A stretch of DNA of 64,000 nucleotides. Origin: Streptomyces sp. NBC_01591 (GTDB taxonomy: Bacteria; Actinomycetota; Actinomycetes; Streptomycetales; Streptomycetaceae). Below, one piece after another: positions 18,490-26,692 of this stretch (position 1 is the stretch's first letter; each line of letters starts with the position of its first letter). Made by a program: the position numbers and the translations under genes. The notes beneath the pieces were generated by a model, which made no database searches, had not been told where the DNA came from, and was given only the letters and a program-made list of their open reading frames with translations. The DNA lies in contig NZ_CP109327.1 in NCBI RefSeq assembly GCF_035918155.1, forward strand, positions 3,162,001-3,226,000, written 5' to 3'.

Positions 18490-19367
18490 GGGCGCGGCTC
18501 CGTCCCGTAGAAGGGGAGTCTGGGGTCCACCGGCTGCAAGGGCCAGGTGTCGCGGATCCAGCCGTGGTCCGGGTGGTCGCTGATCAGCCACTCCCGCTGC
18601 TCCCCCGGGCCCGCCATCACGTTGAGGTAGTAGAGGGTGCGGCCGGGGGAGGCGATGGACGGGCCGTGCCAGCCGTCGGGAATCAGGACCGCGTCGCCGC
18701 TGCGGACCTCGGCGAGGACGTCCGTACCGCCGTCCCGGGACGGCGACACCCGGTGGTAGCCGAGGCCGTCGCGCTCCACCTCGAAGTAGTAGATCTCCTC
18801 CAGCACGGACTCGACGCCGGGGCGGTGCTCGTCGTGCTTGTGCGGCGGGTAGGACGACCAGTTGCCGCCGGGGGTGAGCACCTCGACGGCGATCAGCCGG
18901 TCGCACTCGAAGGTGTCGGCGGCGGCGAAGTTGTTGACCTGGCGGGAGCAGTTCCCGGAGCCGCGCAGTTCGACGGGTACCTCCGGCGCGGGGCCGTAGC
19001 GAGCGGGGAGTCGTCGCTCGCACTTCGCTCCTGCCAGGGCGAAGCGGCCTCCAGCGCCGGAGGCGATCTGTGCATGGGCGTCACGCGGTACGTACGCGAA
19101 GTCGGATACCCCGCTGAACACGCTTTCCCGGCCCAGCAGTTCAAAGATCTCACCTGAGGAGTGCACCGTACAGCCACCGGTCAACGGCAGCACGATCCAC
19201 TCGCTCTCCCCGGTGACGAGCGTGTGAACTCCGCCGGGCCCGAGCTCGAGGATCCGCAGGCTCGACCGGTCCCAGCCGGCCCGCTCCGGGTCGATGTCGA
19301 GGGTGCAGGAGCCGTTCGCCGTGCTCCCGGCCTTCAGGTGGTACCGCCGTTCGTCGTCCGTCGTCAT
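18486..19367 (-). CDS. iolB: 5-deoxy-glucuronate isomerase
   Basis: 293 residues with the double-cupin pattern of IolB: GGCTVHSSGEIFELLGRESVF, SGVSDFAYVPRDA, the metal-binding PPHKHDEHRPG followed by LEEIYYFEV, and GDAVLIPDGWHGPS. It converts 5-deoxy-glucuronate to 5-dehydro-2-deoxygluconate (DKG), the substrate of IolC. Both ends overlap neighbouring genes by 4 nt (ATGA with the aldolase before it and with iolD after it). Confidence 0.95.
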   Translation of the reverse strand: MTTDDERRYHLKAGSTANGSCTLDIDPERAGWDRSSLRILELGPGGVHTLVTGESEWIVLPLTGGCTVHSSGEIFELLGRESVFSGVSDFAYVPRDAHAQIASGAGGRFALAGAKCERRLPARYGPAPEVPVELRGSGNCSRQVNNFAAADTFECDRLIAVEVLTPGGNWSSYPPHKHDEHRPGVESVLEEIYYFEVERDGLGYHRVSPSRDGGTDVLAEVRSGDAVLIPDGWHGPSIASPGRTLYYLNVMAGPGEQREWLISDHPDHGWIRDTWPLQPVDPRLPFYGTEPRP

Positions 19368-20299
19368 GGTCGTTCCCTACCCGTTGCCCGGCCTGTTTCC
19401 GCCTCTCTCGGCTCCAGCAGCGAAACCGCCGTGTCGACGGCCGCGGCCACCTCTCCGTCGGCCGGATAGAGCAGCGAACGCCCCACCACCAGGCCCTGGA
19501 CGGTCGGCAGCCGCAGCGCCGTGCGCCACTTCTCGAACGCGCCGTCCAGGTCGTCGCCCACTTCCCCGCCCAGCAGCACCGCGGGCAGCGTCGACGCCTC
19601 CATCACCCGGGCCATGTCGTCGGGGTTCTCGGTGACGGGGACCTTGAGCCAGGTGTACGCGGACGTCCCGGCCAGCCCGGACGCGATGGCGATCGAGGTG
19701 GTGACCGCCTCCGCGCCGAGGTCGTTGCGGACGTGGCCGTCGGTGCGGCGGCAGAGGAACGGTTCGACGAAGACCGGCAGCCGGTGCGCGGCCATGGCGT
19801 CGATGGCGCGGGCGGTGGCGTGCATGGTGTCGAGCGAGCCGGGGTCGTCGTAGTCGATACGGAGCAGCAGTTTGCCCGCGTCGAAGCGGAGGCGGGCGAG
19901 GTCTTCGGGGCGGTGGCCGGTGAACCGGTCGTCGAGTTCGAAGGCCGCGCCCGCGAGTCCGCCGCGGTTCATCGAGCCGATGACGACCTTGTCCTCCAGC
20001 GCGCCGAGGAGCAGCAGGTCGTCGAGGATGTCGGCGGTGGCGAGCACTCCGTCGACGCCGGGGCGGGAGAGGGCCAGGCGGAGCCGTTCCAGCAGCTCGA
20101 AGCGGTTGGCCATGGCCAGTGCGCGGTCGCCGACGGCGAGGGAGCCGCGGGCCGGGTGGTCCGCCGCGATGATCATCAGCCGTCCGCCGCTGCCGACGAG
20201 GGGGCGTCTGCGGCGTCGCGCGGCGGCTTCGGCGACGGCCTCGGGGTGGCGCATGCGCAGCTGGACCAGTTCGGAGACGGAGGAGGCCGGGGGCGTCAT
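19364..20299 (-). CDS. Class I aldolase-like protein of the iol operon (Cgl0159 type)
   Basis: 311 residues, a predicted (beta/alpha)8 barrel. It carries MIIAADHPARGSLAVGD, LLLRIDYDDPGS, LPVFVEPF and LKVPVTENPDDM, the last lysine being a candidate Schiff-base residue, and ends with a phosphate-loop-like GLVVGRSLLYP. Genes of this family sit in actinobacterial iol clusters in place of a class II IolJ. I infer that it cleaves 2-deoxy-5-keto-gluconate-6-phosphate to dihydroxyacetone phosphate and malonate semialdehyde. It is coupled by 4-nt overlaps to iolC and iolB, so its position fits that step exactly. Confidence 0.85.
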   Translation of the reverse strand: MTPPASSVSELVQLRMRHPEAVAEAAARRRRRPLVGSGGRLMIIAADHPARGSLAVGDRALAMANRFELLERLRLALSRPGVDGVLATADILDDLLLLGALEDKVVIGSMNRGGLAGAAFELDDRFTGHRPEDLARLRFDAGKLLLRIDYDDPGSLDTMHATARAIDAMAAHRLPVFVEPFLCRRTDGHVRNDLGAEAVTTSIAIASGLAGTSAYTWLKVPVTENPDDMARVMEASTLPAVLLGGEVGDDLDGAFEKWRTALRLPTVQGLVVGRSLLYPADGEVAAAVDTAVSLLEPREAETGRATGRERP

Positions 20300-21315
20300 G
20301 GGGTGGCTCCGGTGGGGCGGGGGGTGACGGCGCCTTCGGCCAGGGCCGCTTCGACTTCGTACGGGAACGGCATGGCGGACGAGCAGGCGAGCCGGGAGGC
20401 GACGATGGCCCCCGCGGCGTTGGCGTAGCGCATGATGCGTCCGGTCTCCCAGCCGGCGAGGAGCCCGTGGCAGAGCGCCCCGCCGAAGGCGTCACCGGCG
20501 CCGAGGCCGTTGACGACATCGACGGGCAGCGGCGGCACTTCGGCCACCGCGCCGTCGCGGTGGACGGCGAGCACGCCCTTGGGGCCCTGTTTGACGACGG
20601 CGAGTTCGACGCCCGCGCCGATCAGGGCGCGGGCGGCCGCGTGCGGTTCGCGCTCGCCGGTCGCGATCTCGCACTCGTCGAGGTTGCCGACGGCGACGGT
20701 GGCGAGGGCGAGGGCATCGCGGTAGCGGGCGGTGGCGGTGTTCCCCGATGCGTCTTCCGGGGCGTTCTCCGTTGTGTCCGCCGGGGTGTTCCAGAACATC
20801 GGGCGCCAGTCGAGGTCGAAGACGGTGATGCCCGAGCGGGCGCGGGCCCGCAGTGCGGCGAGCGTCGCGGTACGGCTCGGTTCGGCGCACAGCCCGGTGC
20901 CCGTCATCCAGAAGACCCGGGCGGACCGGACCGCTTCGAGGTCCAGTTCCGAGGTGTGGATCTCCAGATCGGGGGCCTTGGGCTGCCGGTAGAAGTAGAG
21001 GGGGAAGTCGTCGGGCGGGAAGATCTCGCAGAAGGTGACCGGTGTCGGATACGCGTCGACGGGCGTCACCCACCGGTCGTCCACCCCGAACTCCCGCAAC
21101 TGGTGGTGGAGATACTCCCCGAAGGCGTCCCGGCCGGTGCGCGTCACCACCGCCGTCCGCCGGCCGAGCCGGGCCGCCGCGACGGCGACGTTGGACGGTG
21201 AGCCGCCGAGGAACTTCCCGAAGGTTTCGACCCGGGCCAGTGGCAGACCGGTCTGCAGGGGGTAGAGATCCACCCCGATCCGGCCCATGGTGATGACGTC
21301 GTACCGCTCAGGCAT
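20296..21315 (-). CDS. iolC: 5-dehydro-2-deoxygluconokinase
   Basis: A PfkB-family sugar kinase of about 339 residues. It shows GKFLGGSPSNVAVAAARLG near the N-terminus, FDLDWRPMFW, and the catalytic anion-hole block VNGLGAGDAFGGALCHGLL. GAAGGG at 21322-21327 abuts the first ATG (21321) but is 6 nt from the second (21315), so the second is the better start. It phosphorylates DKG. It is the first gene of the operon iolC-aldolase-iolB-iolD-mmsA, and its promoter is visible at 21355-21383. Confidence 0.94.
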   Translation of the reverse strand: MPERYDVITMGRIGVDLYPLQTGLPLARVETFGKFLGGSPSNVAVAAARLGRRTAVVTRTGRDAFGEYLHHQLREFGVDDRWVTPVDAYPTPVTFCEIFPPDDFPLYFYRQPKAPDLEIHTSELDLEAVRSARVFWMTGTGLCAEPSRTATLAALRARARSGITVFDLDWRPMFWNTPADTTENAPEDASGNTATARYRDALALATVAVGNLDECEIATGEREPHAAARALIGAGVELAVVKQGPKGVLAVHRDGAVAEVPPLPVDVVNGLGAGDAFGGALCHGLLAGWETGRIMRYANAAGAIVASRLACSSAMPFPYEVEAALAEGAVTPRPTGATP

Positions 21316-21354
21316 AAGCATCCCTTCGACCCGCGTCCGGGGCGGCTGTCCCCA

Positions 21355-21383
21355 GGTCTAGCCCTCCCCCGGAACCCTGTCAA
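21355..21383 (-). promoter_or_regulatory. Promoter of the iolC operon
   Basis: On the reverse strand, TTGACA (21378-21383) and TAGACC (21355-21360) are separated by exactly 17 nt, a good housekeeping-type promoter about 35 nt upstream of iolC. Confidence 0.65.
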
Positions 21384-21388
21384 TGCTT

Positions 21389-21405
21389 TGTCCGGACATA
21401 CGGAC
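21389..21405. promoter_or_regulatory. Candidate operator between iolC and iolE
   Basis: A perfect 10-bp palindrome TGTCCGGACA (21389-21398) overlaps a second half-site pair, GTCCG/CGGAC, reaching 21405. It lies 5 nt upstream of the iolC -35 element and just before a TTGACA (21412-21417) pointing at iolE, so one bound dimer could control both directions. A GntR-type regulator is the usual iol repressor in actinobacteria, but none is encoded here. Confidence 0.6.
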
Positions 21406-21447
21406 GAATGATTGACACCCGCTTCCCCGGCCGGAAGTCTGGACGGC

Positions 21448-22404
21448 ATGACCTCCTCCGCAGTGGCCCCGGCCCGTATCCGTATCGGTTCGGCACCCGA
21501 CTCGTGGGGCGTGTGGTTCCCCGACGATCCGCGCCAAGTGCCCTGGCAGCGCTTCCTCGACGAGGTCTCCGCGGCGGGTTACGAATGGATCGAGCTCGGC
21601 CCGTACGGCTACCTCCCGACCGACCCGGCCCGCCTCGCCGACGAGACCCGCCGTCGCGGGCTCTCGGTCTCGGCCGGGACCGTTTTCACCGGATTGCACC
21701 ATGGACCGGCTGTCTGGGACCGGACCTGGGCGCATGTCGCCGACATCGCGGCACTCACCCGGGCGATGGGCGCCGGGCATCTGGTGGTCATCCCCTCGTT
21801 CTGGCGCGACGACAGGACGGGCGAGGTCCTGGAGGACCGCAGCCTCACCGCGGAGCAGTGGCGCGATCTCACCACCCAGACGGAGCGGCTGGGCCGCGAG
21901 GTGCAGGACCGTTTCGGGCTGCGCATCGTCGTCCATCCGCATGCCGACACCCATATCGACACCGAGGAGAACGTCGGCCGCTTCCTCGACGCCACCGATC
22001 CGGACCTCGTCTCGCTCTGCCTCGACACCGGGCACTACGCCTACTGCGGCGGCGACAGCGTCAAGCTGATCGAGACCTACGGCGAACGGATCGGCTATCT
22101 GCACCTCAAGCAGGTCGACCCGGAGATCCTGGCCCAGGTCGTGGCGGACGAGGTGCCGTTCGGCCCGGCCGTGGCGCGCGGTGTGATGTGCGAACCGCCG
22201 GGCGGGGTGCCCGCACTGGAACCCGTGCTGGCCGCCGCCCGCGGGCTGGACGTCGATCTGTTCGCCATCGTCGAGCAGGACATGTACCCGTGCCCGCCCG
22301 ACAAGCCCCTCCCCATCGCCCGGCGCACCCGCGACTTCCTCCGCTCCTGCGGCACATCCCCGCTACCCGGGCGCCCTGACACGCCGAACGGTCCGGAGAA
22401 GTGA
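21448..22404 (+). CDS. iolE: Inosose dehydratase-like TIM-barrel protein
   Basis: 318 residues of the sugar phosphate isomerase/epimerase fold: APDSWGVWFPDDPRQ at the N-terminus, YEWIELGPYGYLP, metal ligands in VVHPHADTHID, LCLDTGHYAYCGGD and YLHLKQVDPE, and the closing FAIVEQDMYPC. The APDSWGVWF and EQDMYP motifs are typical of actinobacterial IolE, which dehydrates 2-keto-myo-inositol. It is divergent from iolC across a shared promoter region. The start at ATG 21448 fits; there is almost no ribosome site, and a TTGACA 30 nt upstream makes a leaderless transcript possible. Confidence 0.85.
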   Translation: MTSSAVAPARIRIGSAPDSWGVWFPDDPRQVPWQRFLDEVSAAGYEWIELGPYGYLPTDPARLADETRRRGLSVSAGTVFTGLHHGPAVWDRTWAHVADIAALTRAMGAGHLVVIPSFWRDDRTGEVLEDRSLTAEQWRDLTTQTERLGREVQDRFGLRIVVHPHADTHIDTEENVGRFLDATDPDLVSLCLDTGHYAYCGGDSVKLIETYGERIGYLHLKQVDPEILAQVVADEVPFGPAVARGVMCEPPGGVPALEPVLAAARGLDVDLFAIVEQDMYPCPPDKPLPIARRTRDFLRSCGTSPLPGRPDTPNGPEK

Positions 22405-22508
22405 CGTAGCGGCGGTGTGCGGTGTTGTTCTCGGTGACAAGTGGGGGCGCACTCCCGGTCGCACCCCACCGCCGTACGCCACACCACCGCACAAGGAGCA
22501 GCCCCACC

Positions 22509-22931
22509 ATGATCCGAAAGATGCTGCCGTCCCGCAGGACGGCCGCGGCCCGGGCGCTGACCGCGGCCACCCTGGCCGCGGTCTCCCTGCTCGCCGCCCT
22601 CGCCCCGGCATCGGGGGCCTCGGCCGACGAGAGCAACCCGGTACCGCCGCCCGGCTCCAGTCCCGTCTGCGCCTTCTACGACGGCGACCGGCCGACCGCC
22701 TTCGGCGAGCAGGGCGAGCGGGTCTCCCAGGCGCAGTGCCTGCTGGCCAACCGTCACTACCTGCCGTGGTCCGCGGTCGACGGGACGTTCGGACCCGAGA
22801 CGCTCGTCGCCGTACAGCGCTTCCAGTCGGACCACCCGCCGCTCACGCCGGACGGCCTGGTCACCCCGGCCACCTGGGCGGCACTCTGGCACGCGGGACC
22901 GAACCGCGTGATCCCGCTCCCCTTCCCCTAG
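22509..22931 (+). CDS. Secreted peptidoglycan-binding domain protein
   Basis: 140 residues: a signal peptide with a basic head (MIRKMLPSRRTAAARAL) and cleavage near SGASADE, then a single PG_binding_1 domain with QAQCLLANRHYLPWSAVDG, FGPETLVAVQRFQ and VTPATWAALW. Two Cys residues in the domain probably form a disulphide outside the cell. The start is fixed by AAGGAG at 22493-22498. It has no catalytic module; it likely anchors to, or senses, the cell wall. Confidence 0.85.
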   Translation: MIRKMLPSRRTAAARALTAATLAAVSLLAALAPASGASADESNPVPPPGSSPVCAFYDGDRPTAFGEQGERVSQAQCLLANRHYLPWSAVDGTFGPETLVAVQRFQSDHPPLTPDGLVTPATWAALWHAGPNRVIPLPFP

Positions 22932-22955
22932 CCCACCCCCCTTCCGGCCCCGTAC

Positions 22956-22989
22956 GGCGACGAGCACCCCGCGCGGGGTGCTCGTCGCC
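22956..22989 (+). terminator. Perfect 15-bp hairpin terminator
   Basis: Arms of 15 bp (22956-22970 and 22975-22989), perfectly complementary, enclose GCGC, 25 nt after the stop of the peptidoglycan-binding gene. It has no T-run but is a very stable stem; it likely isolates the copper operon from read-through. Confidence 0.7.
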
Positions 22990-23256
22990 CGAATGCCCCA
23001 CAGCGCCGCCCGAAACACCAACCTGTTGCCGACCCTCATCCCGCTCGGCAGCTTCCTGGCACCGACACGGGCCTGAGCCGTGCGCTCTTCGCACAGGGGT
23101 GCATCCCGGCCCCACCGACGAGCAGCAGCATCTGTTCACCCTCTTCCCGGTCGGCGGCATGGTCGTGATCACGCCCGTCGCGCCGGCCCTGGCTTCGGTC
23201 GCCGGCACGCAGTGCACGGAACGCCGGAGCGAGTGGGCGGCGAGGCGCTCGCATTC
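22990..23256. other. Intergenic region without recognised gene
   Basis: Between the terminator and the CsoR box there are open stretches in several frames. One, in the + direction, reads DEQQHLFTLFPVGGMVVITPVAPAL and looks protein-like, but has no start, ribosome site or recognised family. It may be the scar of a lost gene; I cannot assign it. Confidence 0.25.
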
Positions 23257-23276
23257 ATACCCCCTAGGGGTATAGT
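23257..23276 (+). promoter_or_regulatory. CsoR-type copper operator overlapping the -10 of copZ
   Basis: ATACCCC and GGGGTAT flank a CTA centre (23257-23273), the near-palindromic C/G-tract site bound by CsoR copper repressors. TATAGT at 23271-23276 is a good -10 box overlapping the right half-site, so apo-repressor would block RNA polymerase. Transcription would start about 70 nt before copZ. No csoR gene is in the window. Confidence 0.8.
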
Positions 23277-23352
23277 GTGGAACGTGTTGGGGCGCACCGG
23301 GCCCCCGGGCCCCGACACACGACCTTTTGTGCTCGTCGAAGAGGAGAACACC

Positions 23353-23661
23353 ATGACCGCCGAGACCCAGCTCCCCCAGGCCACCGGCTCCTGCTGCTCG
23401 CCCAGCGGCTCCTGCCACGACGGAGCGGACGCCGGTGCACAGGCGGGCGGGGTGACCACCGTCTACCAGGTGTCCGGCATGACCTGTGGACACTGCGAGG
23501 GTGCCATCTCCGAGGAGATCTCCGGCATCGAGGGTGTCACCTCGGTGAAGGCCGTGGCCTCCACCGGCCAGGTGACCGTCGTCTCCGCGGCCCCGCTGGC
23601 CGACGACGCCGTGCGCGCCGCGGTCGACGAGGCGGGCTACGAGCTCGTCGGCCGGGCCTGA
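23353..23661 (+). CDS. copZ: Copper chaperone CopZ with Cys-rich N-terminal extension
   Basis: 102 residues. The C-terminal 66 residues are a heavy-metal-associated domain with the metal motif [11 protein letters not shown] and the usual beta-alpha-beta-beta-alpha-beta pattern ending [11 protein letters not shown]. Ahead of it is a ~35-residue extension with CCSPSGSC and a following His, an extra thiol-rich potential metal site that short CopZ proteins lack. It passes Cu(I) to the CopA pump encoded 120 nt downstream. It is under the CsoR box at 23257; GAGGAG precedes the ATG. Confidence 0.9.
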   Translation: MTAETQLPQATGSCCSPSGSCHDGADAGAQAGGVTTVYQVSGMTCGHCEGAISEEISGIEGVTSVKAVASTGQVTVVSAAPLADDAVRAAVDEAGYELVGRA

Positions 23662-23782
23662 ACACCATCGGGGGCACCCCCGATACGCCGGATGCACCCG
23701 CACCACCCCCTTTGCCGCCGGGCCGGACCGACCAGCAGATACTGGTAGGGAACGGCCCGGTCGGCATTTCAGGAGTTCGGAC

Positions 23783-26176
23783 ATGCACAGCGCAACAGAG
23801 GCCGAGGCCCGGACGGCGGAGGGCTCGACCGCTGAACTCACGATCGGCGGGATGACCTGCGCCTCCTGCGCCGCCCGCGTCGAGAAGAAGCTCAACCGGA
23901 TGGACGGCGTCACCGCCACGGTCAATTACGCGACCGAGAAGGCCAAGGTCGCCTTCGGCCCGGGAACCGGCCTCGCGGATGTGATCGCCACGGTCGAGAA
24001 GACCGGTTACACGGCGCAGCCGGTACGCCGCCCCGAACCGACCCCGCCCGCCCCGCCACCGGCCACGACCGGAGCCCGCGCCGACACACCGGCCGGCAGT
24101 ACCGTCCGGGCAGCACGCCCCGAAGCCGGGGCCGAGGTCGAGGTCGAGGTCGACGACGCCGGAGCCGGGGCCAAGGGCGACGACGCCGCCGAGCGGAGTG
24201 CCGACCGGGCTCTCGCCTCGCTGCGGCAGCGTCTGATCGTCTCGGCCGTCCTCGCCGCCCCCGTCGTCCTGCTCGCGATGGCCCCGGCCCTCCAGTTCGA
24301 CAACTGGCAGTGGCTCTCGCTCACCCTCGCCGCTCCCGTCGTCGTCTGGGGCGGACTGCCCTTCCACCGCGCGACCTGGACCAACCTCCGGCACGGCGCG
24401 GCCACCATGGACACCCTGGTCTCGATCGGCACGCTCGCCGCCTTCGGCTGGTCCCTGTGGGCGCTCTTCTTCGGCGACGCGGGCATGACCGGGATGCGGC
24501 ACGGCTTCGACTTCACCGTCTCGCGCGCCGGTGACTCGTCCACCATCTATCTGGAGGTCGCGGCCGGGGTCGTCACCTTCATCCTGCTGGGCCGCTATCT
24601 GGAGGCGAGGTCCAAGCGGAAGGCCGGCTCCGCCCTGCGCGCGCTGATGCACCTGGGCGCGAGGGACGTCTCCGTCCTCCGGGACGGTACGGAGGTACGC
24701 GTCCCCGTCGCCCGGCTCACCGTCGGCGACCGTTTCGTCGTCCGCCCCGGCGAGAAGATCGCCACCGACGGCACCGTCGTCGAGGGCGCCTCGGCCGTGG
24801 ACGCGTCGATGCTGACCGGTGAGTCCGTGCCCGCGGAGGTCGGCGTCGGCGACTCCGTCACCGGGGCCACCGTGAACGCCTCCGGCCGGCTCGTCGTCGA
24901 GGCGACCAGGGTCGGTTCCGACACCCAGCTGGCCCGGATGGCGAAGCTCGTCGAGGACGCCCAGAACGGCAAGGCCGAGGTGCAGCGTCTCGCCGACCGG
25001 ATCTCCGCCGTCTTCGTACCCGTGGTGCTGGTGATCGCGCTCGCCACCCTGATCGTGTGGCTGCTCGTCACGGACGACATGGCCGCCGCGTTCACCGCCG
25101 CCGTGGCCGTACTGATCATCGCCTGCCCCTGCGCCCTGGGCCTCGCCACCCCCACCGCCCTCATGGTCGGCACCGGACGCGGCGCCCAGCTCGGCATCCT
25201 GATCAAGGGCCCCGAAGTCCTGGAGACCACCCGCCGCGTCGACACCATCGTCCTCGACAAGACCGGCACCGTCACCACCGGCCGCATGACCCTCCTCGAC
25301 ATCCACACCGCCGAAGGCACCACCGAAACCGACGCACTCCGGCTCGCCGGCGCACTGGAGCACTCCTCCGAACACCCCATCGCCCGGGCCGTCGCCGCCG
25401 GAGCCACCGAACGCACCGGCGCACCCCTCCCCACCCCCGAGGACTTCGCCAACATCGCCGGACTCGGCGTACGCGGCACTGTCGACGGGCACCGGGTGCT
25501 GGTCGGCCGTCCGCAGTTGCTCGCCGACGCGGGCATCGACGTCCCCGACGCCCTGTCCGGCGCTGTCGCCGACGCGGCGGCCAAGGGCCGTACCGCGGTC
25601 ATGGTGGCCTGGGACGGGCAGGCGCGGGGCGTCCTCGCGGTGGCCGACAAGGTCAAGGAGTCCAGTGCGGAGGCCGTCGCCGAGCTCCGCGCCCTCGGCC
25701 TCCACCCCGTTCTGCTGACCGGCGACAACCGTGCCGTGGCCGACGCGGTGGCCCGTGCCGTCGGGATCGACGAGGTCCACGCCGAGGTACTGCCCGAGGA
25801 GAAGGTGCACGTCATCGAGCGGCTCCGGGCCCGGGGGCGCTCCGTCGCCATGGTCGGTGACGGCGTCAACGACGCGGCCGCCCTCGCCACCGCCGACCTC
25901 GGCCTGGCGATGGGGACCGGCACGGACGCCGCGATCGAGGCGAGCGACCTCACCCTGGTTCGTGGAGATCTCAAGGTGGCCGCCGACGCGATCCGGCTCT
26001 CCCGGCGCACCCTGACCACCATCAGGGGCAACCTGTTCTGGGCATTCGGCTATAACGTAGCCGCCCTGCCCCTTGCGGCATTTGGCCTGCTCAACCCTAT
26101 GATTGCGGGAGCGGCGATGGCCTTCTCCTCGGTCTTCGTCGTGACGAACAGCCTGCGGTTGCGCGCCTTCACGTAA
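23783..26176 (+). CDS. copA: Copper-translocating P1B-type ATPase
   Basis: 797 residues. The N-terminal HMA domain has [15 protein letters not shown] (residues 23-37). A long Pro/Ala/Glu linker (about 85-130) precedes eight membrane helices. The actuator has TGESVPAE, the transport motif is CPC (448-450, [15 protein letters not shown]), the phosphorylated aspartate is in DKTGT (Asp492), and GDGVND lies near 692. CPC and the single HMA domain fit Cu(I) export at the plasma membrane. It follows copZ and is likely co-transcribed from the CsoR-controlled promoter. The last ~40 codons use more A/T than the rest, but the reading frame is intact. Confidence 0.93.
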   Translation: MHSATEAEARTAEGSTAELTIGGMTCASCAARVEKKLNRMDGVTATVNYATEKAKVAFGPGTGLADVIATVEKTGYTAQPVRRPEPTPPAPPPATTGARADTPAGSTVRAARPEAGAEVEVEVDDAGAGAKGDDAAERSADRALASLRQRLIVSAVLAAPVVLLAMAPALQFDNWQWLSLTLAAPVVVWGGLPFHRATWTNLRHGAATMDTLVSIGTLAAFGWSLWALFFGDAGMTGMRHGFDFTVSRAGDSSTIYLEVAAGVVTFILLGRYLEARSKRKAGSALRALMHLGARDVSVLRDGTEVRVPVARLTVGDRFVVRPGEKIATDGTVVEGASAVDASMLTGESVPAEVGVGDSVTGATVNASGRLVVEATRVGSDTQLARMAKLVEDAQNGKAEVQRLADRISAVFVPVVLVIALATLIVWLLVTDDMAAAFTAAVAVLIIACPCALGLATPTALMVGTGRGAQLGILIKGPEVLETTRRVDTIVLDKTGTVTTGRMTLLDIHTAEGTTETDALRLAGALEHSSEHPIARAVAAGATERTGAPLPTPEDFANIAGLGVRGTVDGHRVLVGRPQLLADAGIDVPDALSGAVADAAAKGRTAVMVAWDGQARGVLAVADKVKESSAEAVAELRALGLHPVLLTGDNRAVADAVARAVGIDEVHAEVLPEEKVHVIERLRARGRSVAMVGDGVNDAAALATADLGLAMGTGTDAAIEASDLTLVRGDLKVAADAIRLSRRTLTTIRGNLFWAFGYNVAALPLAAFGLLNPMIAGAAMAFSSVFVVTNSLRLRAFT

Positions 26177-26200
26177 TTTCCACAACGAGACTCAGATCAC

Positions 26201-26341
26201 ATGGATTTCAGGGTAACCATCCGGCGGGTTCGTGAGTCTAAGAGTGCGATGCCAAGGATGTCTTGGGGGACGTCCGTCGGAGCGTCTTGGGGGACGCTCC
26301 GGGCAAGCGTTGGCCGGGGCACGTGCACCGGGGAGCTTTGA
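26201..26341 (+). CDS. Possible 46-codon small ORF / leader peptide
   Basis: ATG 26201 to TGA 26341 encodes a basic peptide starting MDFRVTIRRVRESKSAM, with the repeated sequence SWGT caused by two copies of GTCTTGGGGGACG. There is no strong ribosome site. It overlaps two tandem hairpins and is followed by a GTG-started open frame that ends without recognisable domains. It looks like a structured leader whose downstream gene has been lost, or a small regulatory RNA; coding is uncertain. Confidence 0.3.
   Translation: MDFRVTIRRVRESKSAMPRMSWGTSVGASWGTLRASVGRGTCTGEL
26256..26300 (+). repeat. Tandem hairpins with TTGGGG loops
   Basis: Hairpin 1: GGATGTC (26256-26262), loop TTGGGG, GACGTCC (26269-26275), with one G-U pair. 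Hairpin 2: GGAGCGTC (26279-26286), loop TTGGGG, GACGCTCC (26293-26300). The identical loops and different but compensating stems argue for a conserved RNA structure rather than chance. Confidence 0.6.
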
Positions 26342-26464
26342 GCGGCCCTCCCGTGCGTACGTACCCCGGCAGATCGCAGAAGAAGTACAAGTGAAGAGCG
26401 CAGGAGCTTCGGCTCCCACAGACGCCCGGCCGGATCCCGTGGGGGGAATCCGCTCCGGGACATG

Positions 26465-26512
26465 GAAGCGCCTCGCTGTCGGCCCGTGGGGGGATCGATG
26501 GCGAGGCGCTTC
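26465..26512 (+). repeat. Perfect 12-bp inverted repeat with 24-nt loop
   Basis: GAAGCGCCTCGC (26465-26476) and GCGAGGCGCTTC (26501-26512). It could be an RNA hairpin continuing the leader-like region, a weak terminator, or an operator with widely spaced half-sites. Confidence 0.5.
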
Positions 26513-26597
26513 TCTCTGCCGGCGCACACACGCGCCCGCCACCACGCCCTGCCTGCGGACACACACGCCCCGCCACCGCGTCGCCGGGCACGCAAAT

Positions 26598-26672
26598 CGC
26601 CCCGGACACCGCGCTCTGTGCGAAAGCGCGGTACGCGGGGCGAAGTCGACCGGCCCGGGCGGGCCGGGGTCG
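26598..26672 (-). terminator. Compound hairpins downstream of citrate synthase
   Basis: CGCCCCG...CGGGGCG (26598-26604 and 26636-26642) encloses CCGCGCT...AGCGCGG (26609-26615 and 26625-26631). A further GC stem lies at about 26647-26672. Together they sit 20-95 nt past the citrate synthase stop and probably end its transcript. Confidence 0.5.
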
Positions 26673-26692
26673 TGCGGGGGGTGTTACGAGGT

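Noticed and set aside
15097..18510. 1137-codon + strand frame
   Set aside because: Antisense of mmsA and iolD; Val/Gly/Asp-rich shadow sequence without motifs.
23537..26185. 882-codon reverse frame opposite copA
   Set aside because: Shadow of the P-type ATPase; no start context and low-complexity sequence.
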